NCBI GenBank assembly: GCA_032128395.1
Contig: JAQBGV010000248.1
Span: forward strand, 1-8,642
Direction of reading: 5' to 3'
DNA: 8,642 nucleotides
DNA from: JAQBGV01 sp032128395
GTDB taxonomy: Bacteria > Planctomycetota > UBA8108 > UBA1146
The translations under genes and the position numbers were made by a program. Below the pieces are notes generated by a model. The model made no database searches. It was not told the origin of the DNA and saw nothing but the letters and a program-made list of their open reading frames with translations. Positions 1 through 6,946 of this stretch are shown piece after piece (position 1 is the stretch's first letter; every line of letters starts with the position of its first letter).

Positions 1-918
1 CTCGACGCGCTTCGCGAGCGTGTCATCCATCGCGATCTGGAGCGCACCGCAGTTGCTGCGGACCTGGGCCGGGGATGTCGCGCCGGTGATCGCGCACGAT
101 ACTCCGTCGCGCGAGAGGAGCCAGGCGAGGGCGAGTTGACCCGGTTCATGGCCGACCTCCCGCGAGAGTGCGGTGAACTTTCGACAACGCGCGATGTTCT
201 CTTCGGTGAGGGAGTCCTTCAGCCATTCGCTCGTCGCGGCGCGGCTTCCCTCGGGTACGCCGTCGTCGTACTTTCCGGTCAGCATCCCCTGTGCGAGGGG
301 GCTCCAGAGAACGAGCCCGATCCCGAGACGAACCGCGGTCGGGAGGATCGACTCCTCGATGTGACGGTCGAGCAGGTTGTAGCGAGGCTGCTCCACTGCG
401 GGGCCCGAGCGGTTGCGACCGTCCGCGATGGCGTGCGCCGCCTCGAGTTGATCCGCCTCCCAGACACTCGTTCCCCAGTAGAGGATCTTGCCCCGTCGGA
501 TGAGATCGTCCATCACCTCGACCGTCTCTTCGAGCGGTGTCTCCGGGTCGTAGCGGTGGCAGAAATAGATGTCGAGATAGTCGGTGCCAAGACGGGCCAG
601 GGTGTTGTCGATACTCTCGGTGATATGTTTTCGCGAAAGGCCCCGGTCGTTCACGCCGTCGCTCATCGGCCAGAATACCTTCGATGAGAGAACCAGATCC
701 TGACGGTCGTAGTCCGAAAGGACCTCCCCGGCGACCTTCTCCGCGTTCCCCCGGGCGTACACATCGGCGAGATCGAGGAAATTCATCCCGAGCTCGATCG
801 ACTCGCGAACCACCGCGCGCGTCGCCGCCTCGTCGAGGGTCCCCCCGAAAGTGATCCAGCCGCCGATCGAGAGCGCGCTGACGCGGGTGCCGTGCTTGCC
901 GAGCTTGCGATACTCCAC
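1..918 (-). CDS. Aldo/keto reductase, Kv-beta-like (AKR6 type), 3' end missing
   Basis: Predicted cytosolic NADPH-dependent oxidoreductase acting on aldehydes or ketones; the substrate cannot be told. The window holds 306 codons in one open frame with no stop, so only the last few residues should be missing (relatives are about 310-330). I see the N-terminal strand YRKLGKHGTRVS, then FLDLADVYARGNAE with tetrad residues D49 and Y54, K80 in VLSSKVFW, and H121 in YFCHRYDPETP. The WGTSVW motif (148-153), WSPLAQGMLTGKYD (205-218) and the cofactor-phosphate segment GATSPAQVRSN (279-289) follow. The layout resembles potassium-channel beta subunits. From memory, those carry Asn at the tetrad His position, whereas this protein keeps His, as expected of an active reductase. 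The start is GTG, chosen because GGAGGAGG lies just upstream and the family N-terminus begins there. It is the last gene of the minus-strand series, 60 bases after the VIT-VWA gene, with a stem-loop between. No functional link to its neighbours is evident. Confidence 0.93.
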   Translation of the reverse strand, partial: MEYRKLGKHGTRVSALSIGGWITFGGTLDEAATRAVVRESIELGMNFLDLADVYARGNAEKVAGEVLSDYDRQDLVLSSKVFWPMSDGVNDRGLSRKHITESIDNTLARLGTDYLDIYFCHRYDPETPLEETVEVMDDLIRRGKILYWGTSVWEADQLEAAHAIADGRNRSGPAVEQPRYNLLDRHIEESILPTAVRLGIGLVLWSPLAQGMLTGKYDDGVPEGSRAATSEWLKDSLTEENIARCRKFTALSREVGHEPGQLALAWLLSRDGVSCAITGATSPAQVRSNCGALQIAMDDTLAKRVE

Positions 919-922
919 CTGT

Positions 923-930
923 CCTCCTCC
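923..930 (-). promoter_or_regulatory. Strong Shine-Dalgarno for the GTG-started aldo/keto reductase
   Basis: The minus strand reads GGAGGAGG, then ACAG, then GTG GAG TAT CGC. This near-perfect ribosome binding site decides the GTG start at 918; there is no in-frame ATG near the family N-terminus. Confidence 0.8.
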
Positions 931-935
931 GTATC

Positions 936-972
936 GTGTGGGGACCGGCTCTGCAGGCGCCGGCCCCCACAC
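936..972 (-). terminator. Stem-loop between VIT-VWA gene and reductase; terminator-like but no U-tract
   Basis: Bases 936-948 and 960-972 pair as a 13-base stem with one A/C mismatch around an 11-base loop, and the stem is very GC-rich. It begins six bases after the VIT-VWA stop codon, where a terminator would be expected. On the minus strand, however, the 3' arm is followed by GATACGG rather than a run of T, and the reductase ribosome binding site starts five bases later. It may be an attenuator, an RNA-stabilising hairpin protecting the upstream message, or a Rho-independent terminator of a type that needs no U-tract. The structure is seen directly; its role is inference. Confidence 0.4.
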
Positions 973-978
973 CATACT

Positions 979-3270
979 TCAGAAGTACTCGCGGGGGAGG
1001 GGGGTGGGCGGAGAGACATCCTCGGTATCCACGACCTGGATCAGCTGACCCTTCCAGCGGAAGAAGATCGATCGGCCGCGGGCGAAGATGCGCTCGACCC
1101 CGGGATTGTCGCGGAGGAATGCGAGGTATTCCTCGCTCAGATAACCGAGCTCGAGATCGGCGGGGGGGAGCTCCTCGAGTCCTCGCAAATCACCGTCGAC
1201 GATGGTGTTCGTGTCGTCGCTGATCCGGTGGAACGCCTTGCCGCCCCCCTTCACCACCCCGATCGTGCGATCGATGGTCTGGGAGTTGGGCGAGGCGGGG
1301 CTCGACGAAACTCCCGTCGAGTCCCCGGAGCGTCCGGCGCTCCGTCGGAATTCAGCGGCTCGCTTGGCGTAGTCGAGCGCCGTCTCTCCTTCGTCTGCTC
1401 CGAAGCCGGCGGCGTCCCGCTCGAGGCGCCCCCGCAGTCCGGGGGAGAGGTCGACGACGCGACCGACACGGCGCGAAATCAGCCCCCGCGGTGCCTCTCG
1501 GATCAGGTACGAGGTGTAGGGGGTGACGATCCCGTAACGGAGCGATAGGTCGACGATCTCCTTCTGCAGGTTGCCGCCCCCACCGGGGGGGACTTCACGC
1601 AGGTCCTCGAGCAGTCGCAAGATGCGGAATTCTGCCCAGAGGAACGCCGCCTCCTCTTCGCCGCCGTGCCGCGGGAAGTCGGCGGGGAAGACCCAGGCCC
1701 GGCGTTCGTCGCCGTAGCTCCCTTCGACCTGGAGACGGGCCGGGCCGTCCCCGCGAAAGCGACCGGCGATCATCAGGTCATCCCCGTGGAAGATGTCCCA
1801 CGGCGCAGCCGGTTCCAGTCGCTCGACTCTGACCCCGTCCACCGTCAGTCTCAGGTCGGAGATCGCGGGGTACATCACCCGATCGAGGAGAGCGCCGAGG
1901 GCGACCTCCAATTCCTCGGTCTCCTCGAGGTAGGTTCGGCTGCCGCGGTTCTGGCGGGCAACCCGGTCGAGCAACCGAGTGTTCACCTGAGCGCCGACCC
2001 CGAGGACGTGGATGCGGTGGTCTCCACCATTCGCGTCGTGCGCACGACGGGCGATCTCGGCGGGATCGGTCACCCCGACGGTGGGAGCCCCGTCGGTGAT
2101 CAGGAGGACGGTGCTCCCCCGATCCTCCGCTTTCGCGGTCGAGAGAGCGCGGCCGATCGCCTCGTCGATGTTGGTGCCACCACGCGCGATGAGGTCGTCG
2201 ATGTAGCTCACTGCGAGAGCGAGGTTCTCCGGCGTCGCGGGGAGTGGATTCTCGGCGAAACTGCTCACCCGGGAGGAGAAGCCGAGGATCTGCAGACGGT
2301 CTCGTGGACGGAGCCGAGCGCACGCACTGCGGAGCGCTGCCTTCGCCTGGATCAGCTTCGCCCCCGCCATCGAGCCGGAGACATCGACGGCGAGGACCAG
2401 AGTGACCGGCGGGAGATCTCCTGACTCGAGTCGGCCGGGGGCGAGACGCAGCACGAACCAGCCGTCCTCGTCGCTCTCACGGAATGCTCGCACGCCACCG
2501 GCGAGGTCCCCGTTCCCTTCGATGATGTCGAGGAGGAAGTCGTGGCGGGCGTCGAGCTCCTTCGCCCGGTAGCGCAATCGAGCGCGCTTCGACCCGCGAT
2601 CGAGCTCTTCGAGGGGATGGCTCGGCGAGTGGACCTCGTGAAGAACTCCGTCGGTCACCACATCGATGTCGATCCGCACATCGCGGTAGGGACCCGCCGC
2701 AAACTGTCCGGTGTCGAGGGGATAGCGGAATCGGGCGAGGCCCCCATTCGAAGGGACACGATGGCGGTAGGTGATCGAGAGTTGCACATCCCCGTGCTCG
2801 GGGATCGGGAAGACACGGGCGCGAAAGAGATCCCGTTGGTAGTACTCGAGGATCGCAGGATCCACGACTTGCCGGACCAGCTCTTCGTAAATACGGCGGG
2901 CTTCGTTCGCGGGGAGGATTTCGCCGGCGAGTTCCTTCCCTCCGAGAACCGCCCGGAAGTCCTCGATCTGGGCTCCCTGGGGCACCGGAAAGTAGTAGGT
3001 CCCCTCGAGCTGGCGAGCGTGCGGATTGTGAAAGGTCTCGTCGACGGTCACGGTCGCGAGTCCCCGGTCGATCCGAACGTCGACCCAGTGCCGCGTGATT
3101 TCGAGCCGGGGGGGTGGATCGGGTCGATGGGGAGGTCGGATCGGAGGGTGCGGCCGATGGATCTCGATCCAGCCATCGGCAAAGGCCGGGGCTCCGGTTC
3201 CGAAGATCAGGATGCAGAGGACGACGAGGGGGAAGCGGAGGCGGGGCAGAGAACGACCGAGGGAGGGCAT
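979..3270 (-). CDS. Secreted VIT and von Willebrand factor A domain protein
   Basis: 763-residue exported protein, probably binding protein partners in the periplasm or at the cell surface through a metal-dependent VWA domain; the partner is unknown. Residues 1-31 form a signal peptide (RSLPRLR, hydrophobic LVVLCILIFG, cleavage after AFA). Residues 38-53 are rich in His and Pro. A VIT domain spans about 55-185 (VDETFHNP, LEGTYYFPVPQGA, ARRIYEELVRQVVDPAILEY). VWA spans about 288-465 with a complete MIDAS site: D296, S298 and S300 in DVSGSM, T366 in RGGTNID, D393 in LLITDGAP. LSLRYGIVTPYTSYLI (575-590) is the usual hallmark after VWA in this family. A low-complexity stretch (about 593-665) leads to a C-terminal module ending WKGQLIQVVD. 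I see no LPXTG or other sorting tail and no C-terminal membrane helix. The start at 3270 is chosen over the longer open frame to 3453 because AAAGGAG lies five bases upstream and the signal peptide begins there. The upstream neighbour is a cell-wall enzyme, so an envelope role is plausible. Confidence 0.93.
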   Translation of the reverse strand: MPSLGRSLPRLRFPLVVLCILIFGTGAPAFADGWIEIHRPHPPIRPPHRPDPPPRLEITRHWVDVRIDRGLATVTVDETFHNPHARQLEGTYYFPVPQGAQIEDFRAVLGGKELAGEILPANEARRIYEELVRQVVDPAILEYYQRDLFRARVFPIPEHGDVQLSITYRHRVPSNGGLARFRYPLDTGQFAAGPYRDVRIDIDVVTDGVLHEVHSPSHPLEELDRGSKRARLRYRAKELDARHDFLLDIIEGNGDLAGGVRAFRESDEDGWFVLRLAPGRLESGDLPPVTLVLAVDVSGSMAGAKLIQAKAALRSACARLRPRDRLQILGFSSRVSSFAENPLPATPENLALAVSYIDDLIARGGTNIDEAIGRALSTAKAEDRGSTVLLITDGAPTVGVTDPAEIARRAHDANGGDHRIHVLGVGAQVNTRLLDRVARQNRGSRTYLEETEELEVALGALLDRVMYPAISDLRLTVDGVRVERLEPAAPWDIFHGDDLMIAGRFRGDGPARLQVEGSYGDERRAWVFPADFPRHGGEEEAAFLWAEFRILRLLEDLREVPPGGGGNLQKEIVDLSLRYGIVTPYTSYLIREAPRGLISRRVGRVVDLSPGLRGRLERDAAGFGADEGETALDYAKRAAEFRRSAGRSGDSTGVSSSPASPNSQTIDRTIGVVKGGGKAFHRISDDTNTIVDGDLRGLEELPPADLELGYLSEEYLAFLRDNPGVERIFARGRSIFFRWKGQLIQVVDTEDVSPPTPLPREYF

Positions 3271-3275
3271 CGGGG

Positions 3276-3282
3276 CTCCTTT
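3276..3282 (-). promoter_or_regulatory. Shine-Dalgarno that fixes the VIT-VWA start
   Basis: AAAGGAG on the minus strand sits five bases before the ATG at 3270. The open frame runs 61 codons further upstream, but that extension is Arg/Pro/Gly-rich, would place a non-hydrophobic leader before the signal peptide and reads through the inverted repeat. This site therefore supports the shorter start. Confidence 0.75.
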
Positions 3283-3286
3283 CGCG

Positions 3287-3311
3287 GGGACCCGGCCACG
3301 GACCGGGTCCC
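3287..3311 (-). promoter_or_regulatory. Perfect 9-bp hairpin in the VIT-VWA 5' leader
   Basis: GGGACCCGG (3287-3295) pairs perfectly with CCGGGTCCC (3303-3311) around a 7-base loop, ending four bases before the Shine-Dalgarno on the minus strand. Such a stable stem next to the ribosome binding site could modulate initiation or protect the 5' end of the message. Nothing in the sequence shows that it is regulated. Confidence 0.4.
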
Positions 3312-3338
3312 GCCCATCGGGTTCCCGAGGGGGATGAA

Positions 3339-3503
3339 GATGGGACCGGCTCGCCGCAGGTGATCCCTGTCCCGGACCCCCGGCGGTACTCCCACCACGA
3401 GCGACCGCCGCGAGACGGTCGCTTGGATGACAGTATCGGACCAGCGTGGACACGCGGGCAAGACGTCCGGGACAGGCATCACCTGCGGCGAGCCGGTCCC
3501 ATC
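3339..3503. repeat. Long inverted repeat: 39-bp arms (38/39 match), 87-bp centre
   Basis: The left arm (3339-3377, begins GATGGGACCGG) is the reverse complement of the right arm (3465-3503, ends CCGGTCCCATC) except at one position (C at 3365, where perfect pairing needs G). The 87-base centre holds a smaller perfect hairpin (see 3400-3423). The element occupies most of the 244-base gap between the L,D-transpeptidase stop and the VIT-VWA start, with its right arm ending 11 bases short of the stop codon. Transcribed, it would form a very stable long stem. Possible identities are a MITE-like non-autonomous mobile element with long terminal inverted repeats, a structured transcript end, or a dispersed palindromic repeat. 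I see no target-site duplication in the flanks and no coding sequence inside, so the mobile reading is unproven. The centre also holds a poor sigma-70-like pair on the minus strand (TTGCCC, 18 bases, GATACT; 3432-3461). Confidence 0.85.
3400..3423. other. Inner hairpin inside the inverted-repeat centre
   Basis: AGCGACCG (3400-3407) pairs perfectly with CGGTCGCT (3416-3423) around the loop CCGCGAGA, giving an 8-bp stem nested within the large inverted repeat. A nested fold of this kind fits a structured RNA or a palindromic mobile repeat. No function can be assigned. Confidence 0.6.
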
Positions 3504-3514
3504 ATCTCACTCAC

Positions 3515-4780
3515 TCACTCGACGATCTTCACCGGAGTCCCGATCGCGACGAACGGGTAGAGGCGAATGACGTCCTCGTTGCGCAAGCGGACGCACCCCT
3601 CGGAGGCCTCGGAGCCGATCGTCTCCGGCTTGTCCGTGCCGTGGATCCCGAATCCGGTGAGGCCCGCTTCACTCGCGAAGCCGAGCCACCGTTCCCCGAG
3701 CGGGTTCCCCACCTGGCCGTACGGCACCGAAGGACGGTTCGCCGGGTACCAGATCGGGTTCTCCTGTCTGATGTTCACCACGAAGTCGGCGACGGGAGTA
3801 CGCCCGTGAGCACCGTGGCCCACCGGAAAGCTCATCAGATAGCCGCCGTCGTAACGGACATCGAGTCGAAACTCACTCTTGTCGACCTCGAGGGTGATCG
3901 GCAAGCCGAGAATCTTCAACCGATCTCCCGGGTGGATCAGATTGGAGTCGAGACCATTCAGGGCGAGGATGTGATCGACGCTGACCCCGTTGTCCTCGGC
4001 GATCAGCGCCAAGTAGTCGCCGCGCACCACCGAGTGAACGATCGAGAGGGAGCACGGGCGCGGAGAGACGAACCACCGCGCGACGAGTTCGTCGAGTACC
4101 GGCCGCAACTCGCGGCGCCAACTCTCCTCCGGGCGGGAGAAGTACGCCGCACTCAGGAGTCGCCACCCCTCGAGCTGCTCTTTCTCTTCACCCTTCGAAT
4201 CGGCGAGCGCCTCGCCGTGAATCCGGGCGGCTCGGCCGTACCCCGGACTCTTCGGTCCCCGCTCGATGACATATGCGGCCGCCTCGGTGCGCGCTTCGCC
4301 GCTCGCGCGGTCGAGCAACGCAGCAGCGGCGCGGACCGCGAGGGGCCCTCGACCTCGGAAGACCTCACGATGGACGGCATCCGCGTCGGTCATCCGCCCC
4401 GCCTCGCCGTACGCCGCCGCGAGACGGAGGCGCAACTCATCCCGCTCGGGACTGACCGTACCCGCGAGCTGTTTCTCGAGCGCGGGGATCTCGCCCACCG
4501 CGGGAGCCGGCGGCGCGGGCTCGTCGCGCGGAGCGATCGCGTGGACCACCCCGTCCTCCCCCATTCCATCCGACCCGGAGGCACCCTGGGGACCGCTCTC
4601 CTCGTCGTCCCAGCCGGGCTCGCCGCTCGTCCCAGATTCACCCAGGGCTCCGGGCTCACTGCCGATCGTCGGCATGCCGGTATCGGACTCGGTCCCCCCA
4701 CCTTCATCGCCGCCGCGGAAGGCGCTGTATCCGAAGTATCCCAACAGGATGATCGCCGCGATGATGACTGCACTTCGCAT
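3515..4780 (-). CDS. Membrane-anchored LysM / YkuD-type L,D-transpeptidase
   Basis: 421-residue envelope enzyme expected to bind peptidoglycan and cross-link stem peptides, or attach proteins to them, through an active-site cysteine. Residues 3-20 (SAVIIAAIILLGYFGYSA) form one N-terminal membrane helix. Residues 22-98 are a disordered linker rich in Gly, Ser, Glu, Asp and later Pro. Residues 99-238 are Ala-rich helices resembling TPR units (LRLRLAAAYGEAGRMTDADA). LysM lies at about 246-291 (HSVVRGDYLALIAEDNGVSV, NGLDSNLIHPGDRLKI). The YkuD domain spans about 297-420, with GIHGTDKP (H380) and SEGCVRLR (catalytic C396, R398). The usual SHGC motif reads SEGC here, with Glu replacing the second His; relatives do vary at this place. 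The start at 4780 is chosen because the membrane helix follows at once; the frame stays open to 4867 but adds only Arg/Pro-rich residues. Its Shine-Dalgarno is weak (GAGAGAG, distant). It lies 132 bases after pheT and may have its own promoter. Confidence 0.93.
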   Translation of the reverse strand: MRSAVIIAAIILLGYFGYSAFRGGDEGGGTESDTGMPTIGSEPGALGESGTSGEPGWDDEESGPQGASGSDGMGEDGVVHAIAPRDEPAPPAPAVGEIPALEKQLAGTVSPERDELRLRLAAAYGEAGRMTDADAVHREVFRGRGPLAVRAAAALLDRASGEARTEAAAYVIERGPKSPGYGRAARIHGEALADSKGEEKEQLEGWRLLSAAYFSRPEESWRRELRPVLDELVARWFVSPRPCSLSIVHSVVRGDYLALIAEDNGVSVDHILALNGLDSNLIHPGDRLKILGLPITLEVDKSEFRLDVRYDGGYLMSFPVGHGAHGRTPVADFVVNIRQENPIWYPANRPSVPYGQVGNPLGERWLGFASEAGLTGFGIHGTDKPETIGSEASEGCVRLRNEDVIRLYPFVAIGTPVKIVE

Positions 4781-4839
4781 CGTTGAGTCGCTCTCTCGCT
4801 GGGCATCCCCTCCGAGGGGGCGCCTGAGGTCCGGGGGGC

Positions 4840-4867
4840 ATTCTAGGCGTGAGGCCGGTGCCCGCAA
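4840..4867 (-). promoter_or_regulatory. Candidate sigma-70-like promoter for the L,D-transpeptidase gene
   Basis: On the minus strand TTGCGG (4862-4867) is followed after 16 bases by TAGAAT (4840-4845), which differs from the TATAAT consensus at one position. The -35 half is poor. It sits in the 132-base gap after pheT, about 60 bases before the L,D-transpeptidase start, where a separate promoter would make sense. In GC-rich DNA such a match is suggestive only. Confidence 0.25.
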
Positions 4868-4912
4868 CGGGAGAGCGGCGGGACGGGACCTCTCTGATAC
4901 TCTAACTTTCGT

Positions 4913-6940
4913 CTACCGACGCAGTTCCGCTCCGAAGCTCGCACCGAGATAGCGCACGAGGCGCTCGACCTCGCGGTCGACCTCCTCCCCCGTCAGTGTC
5001 CGATCCTCCCCCTGGAACTTGAGGGAGAAGAGCACACTCTTTCGGCCCGCAGGCACCTGCTTCCCCCGATAGACGTCGGAGAACTCCACGGCTTGCAGAT
5101 TTTCGAGGGTCAGACTCAATACCGCGTCCGAGAGTTGCTGCCAGAGCAGGTCCTCGGCGACGACGACGTTCAGGTCGCGACGCATCCCAGGGTGACGCGA
5201 GAATTCAGCGAAGGGCAAGTCGCGTGCCCGCTCGAGAATCGGGTCGAGATAGAGTTCACCCCCCCAGACCTCGCCTGCGATCCCCGGCAAGAGAACTGCA
5301 CCCACGAGTCCGACCGGTTCCCCCCCGAGGTTCACCTGCACCGCGGAGCCGGGAATCATCCCACCTGCGGATCCAGCGTGCGGGGTCCAAGTCGCACCCT
5401 CCACCCGCAGGAGAGCGAGCACGGCGTCCGCGATCCCCCGGGCTCCGCGCTGATCCTCCCCCCCGCCGAGCGCGGTCCAGGCGAGGTGCTCCCGTTCGAC
5501 CGGAGCCGCCACCCCCGAACGTCGGTGGAACACGCGGGCCTGCTCGAAGAGGCGCACCGATTCGACCCCGTGAGTGCGATTCCCCCGCACCGCCTGCCAA
5601 AGACGCGGAAGGAGGCTTCGGCGCAAGCGACCCTCGGCACTCCGGACCGGGTTGCGCACTTCGAACGGCTTGGAGATGCACCACCACTCCTCGATCGCGG
5701 AGTCATCCGCGGTGTTGAAGGCGAGCGTGAGAGCATCGTGGTACCCGGCCCCGATCAGGAGGGTCGAGATCCCTCCGAGCCGTCGAGTACGCGCCCGCTC
5801 CTCGACCGGAAACACGCGCAGCTCGCCCTCGGGAATGTTGTCGAAACCGTAGACTCGCGCGACCTCCTCCACCAGGTCGATCTCGCGCTGCAGATCGCCC
5901 CGGAAACTCGGCGTGAGGAACTCGAGTCGCTCCGCGGTCCCTCCCCGTTCCTCGATTCCCAGCCGCCCCAGTCCGAGACGGATCTCGGCGGGGGGGATCT
6001 CCACCCCGAGCACTTGCGTCACACGCGCGGGACGAAGCGAGACCGTGTTGCGCGCTCCCTCGATGAGGGACGCCTCGCACACTTCGACTTCGCCTTCGAG
6101 GATCTTCGCCCCCGTCTCCTTCTGGAGCAGAGACAGGAAGCGCCGGGACGCGGCATCGACGCCGAACGGATCGACGCGGCGTTCGAAACGGTAGGAGGAG
6201 TCGCTCGCGAGTCCGAGTCGGCGGGAAGAGCGACGGACCGGGATCGGTTCGAACCAGGCGCTCTCGAGGAGGACCGCCGTGGTCCCGTCCCCCACTTCCG
6301 AGTCGAGGCCACCCATGATCCCGGCGAGAGCAACGGTTCGATTCGCGTCCGCGATCACCAGGTCCTCGCGATCGAGGTGATACTTCTTGTCGTTGATCGC
6401 GGTGAATGGCTCCGAATGCGCAGCTCGTCGAACGATGATCGTCCCCGCCGCGAGTCTGTCGAAATCGAACGCGTGGAGCGGCTGGCCGTATTCGAAGAGG
6501 ACGTAGTTCGAGAGGTCGACGACGTTGTTGACCGATCGCAGACCGATCGCCTCGATCCGCCGGCGGAGCCACGTCGGGCTCGGGCCGACGCGCACGTCGA
6601 CGGCGAGCCTTGCGATGTAGCGAGGACACCGCTCCCGGTCCTGCACCTCGAGGGTCACGAGCTCCTCGAGCCGCTTTCCTCGGTGGGTGGGAATCGTCGG
6701 GTAGGAGACCTCGGGCGAGCGCAGCGGTGTCTCGCAGATCCAGGCGATCTCGCGAGCCACCCCGATCAACCCGAGGTGGTCGGGGCGGTTCGAAGTGGTC
6801 TCGAGCTCGATCACGGTCTCATCCCCGACCGTCTCGATCCCCTCGGTCTCGAGCCCTGCGAGTGTGAGCCGCTCGGCGAGGACCTCCGGGGAGAGGTCGA
6901 AGTCGACGTGGTCGCGCAGCCAGTCGATGGTGACCTTCAT
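4913..6940 (-). CDS. pheT: Phenylalanine-tRNA ligase beta subunit, lacking the N-terminal tRNA-binding domain
   Basis: Cytosolic beta subunit that, with PheS as an alpha2-beta2 enzyme, charges tRNA-Phe with phenylalanine; beta provides editing and tRNA contacts. Residues 1-38 match the family start (MKVTIDWLRDHVDFDLSPE, LAGLETEGIE). The chain then passes at about 39-46 straight to LETTSNRPDHLGLIGVAREI (47-66). In the common form an OB-fold tRNA-binding domain of roughly 110-120 residues is inserted here. The B3/B4 editing domain follows (about 95-275: SVNNVVDLSNYVLFEYGQPLHAFDF, GIMGGLDSEV, SYRFERRVDP), then B5 (about 298-370, ending ARVYGFDNIPE), a catalytic-like core (about 380-570) and the C-terminal anticodon-binding ferredoxin-like fold (about 578-674, FSRHPGMRRDLNVVV). 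At 675 residues it is about 120 shorter than the usual 790-800, matching the missing domain. The frame is intact, so this looks like a real architecture rather than decay. It starts 6 bases after the pheS stop and shows no Shine-Dalgarno, suggesting translational coupling. Confidence 0.96.
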   Translation of the reverse strand: MKVTIDWLRDHVDFDLSPEVLAERLTLAGLETEGIETVGDETVIELETTSNRPDHLGLIGVAREIAWICETPLRSPEVSYPTIPTHRGKRLEELVTLEVQDRERCPRYIARLAVDVRVGPSPTWLRRRIEAIGLRSVNNVVDLSNYVLFEYGQPLHAFDFDRLAAGTIIVRRAAHSEPFTAINDKKYHLDREDLVIADANRTVALAGIMGGLDSEVGDGTTAVLLESAWFEPIPVRRSSRRLGLASDSSYRFERRVDPFGVDAASRRFLSLLQKETGAKILEGEVEVCEASLIEGARNTVSLRPARVTQVLGVEIPPAEIRLGLGRLGIEERGGTAERLEFLTPSFRGDLQREIDLVEEVARVYGFDNIPEGELRVFPVEERARTRRLGGISTLLIGAGYHDALTLAFNTADDSAIEEWWCISKPFEVRNPVRSAEGRLRRSLLPRLWQAVRGNRTHGVESVRLFEQARVFHRRSGVAAPVEREHLAWTALGGGEDQRGARGIADAVLALLRVEGATWTPHAGSAGGMIPGSAVQVNLGGEPVGLVGAVLLPGIAGEVWGGELYLDPILERARDLPFAEFSRHPGMRRDLNVVVAEDLLWQQLSDAVLSLTLENLQAVEFSDVYRGKQVPAGRKSVLFSLKFQGEDRTLTGEEVDREVERLVRYLGASFGAELRR

Positions 6941-6946
6941 CGTGGG

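Noticed and set aside
146..970. A 274-codon minus-strand frame overlapping the reductase.
   Set aside because: It is the wrong frame of the same strand; the Arg-rich translation has no motif, while the neighbouring frame from 918 gives a full aldo/keto reductase with its catalytic tetrad.
892..3363. Several plus-strand open frames of 218-273 codons (892-1548, 1666-2424, 2542-3363).
   Set aside because: All are antisense to the VIT-VWA gene, whose domains and motifs are complete in the opposite frame.
3271..3453. A longer N-terminus for the VIT-VWA protein starting at 3453.
   Set aside because: It would read through the inverted repeat, put 61 charged or Pro/Gly-rich residues ahead of the signal peptide and ignore AAAGGAG before 3270.
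3432..3461. A minus-strand promoter in the inverted-repeat centre (TTGCCC, 18 bases, GATACT).
   Set aside because: Both boxes match consensus at only four of six positions; this is expected by chance, so it is mentioned only inside the repeat entry.
3330..3512. A target-site duplication flanking the inverted repeat, which would prove transposition.
   Set aside because: Comparing the bases just outside the two arms shows no direct repeat of useful length, and no transposase is encoded.
3446..4786. A 446-codon plus-strand open frame over the L,D-transpeptidase gene.
   Set aside because: It is the antisense shadow of a clear LysM/YkuD gene and has no recognisable motif.
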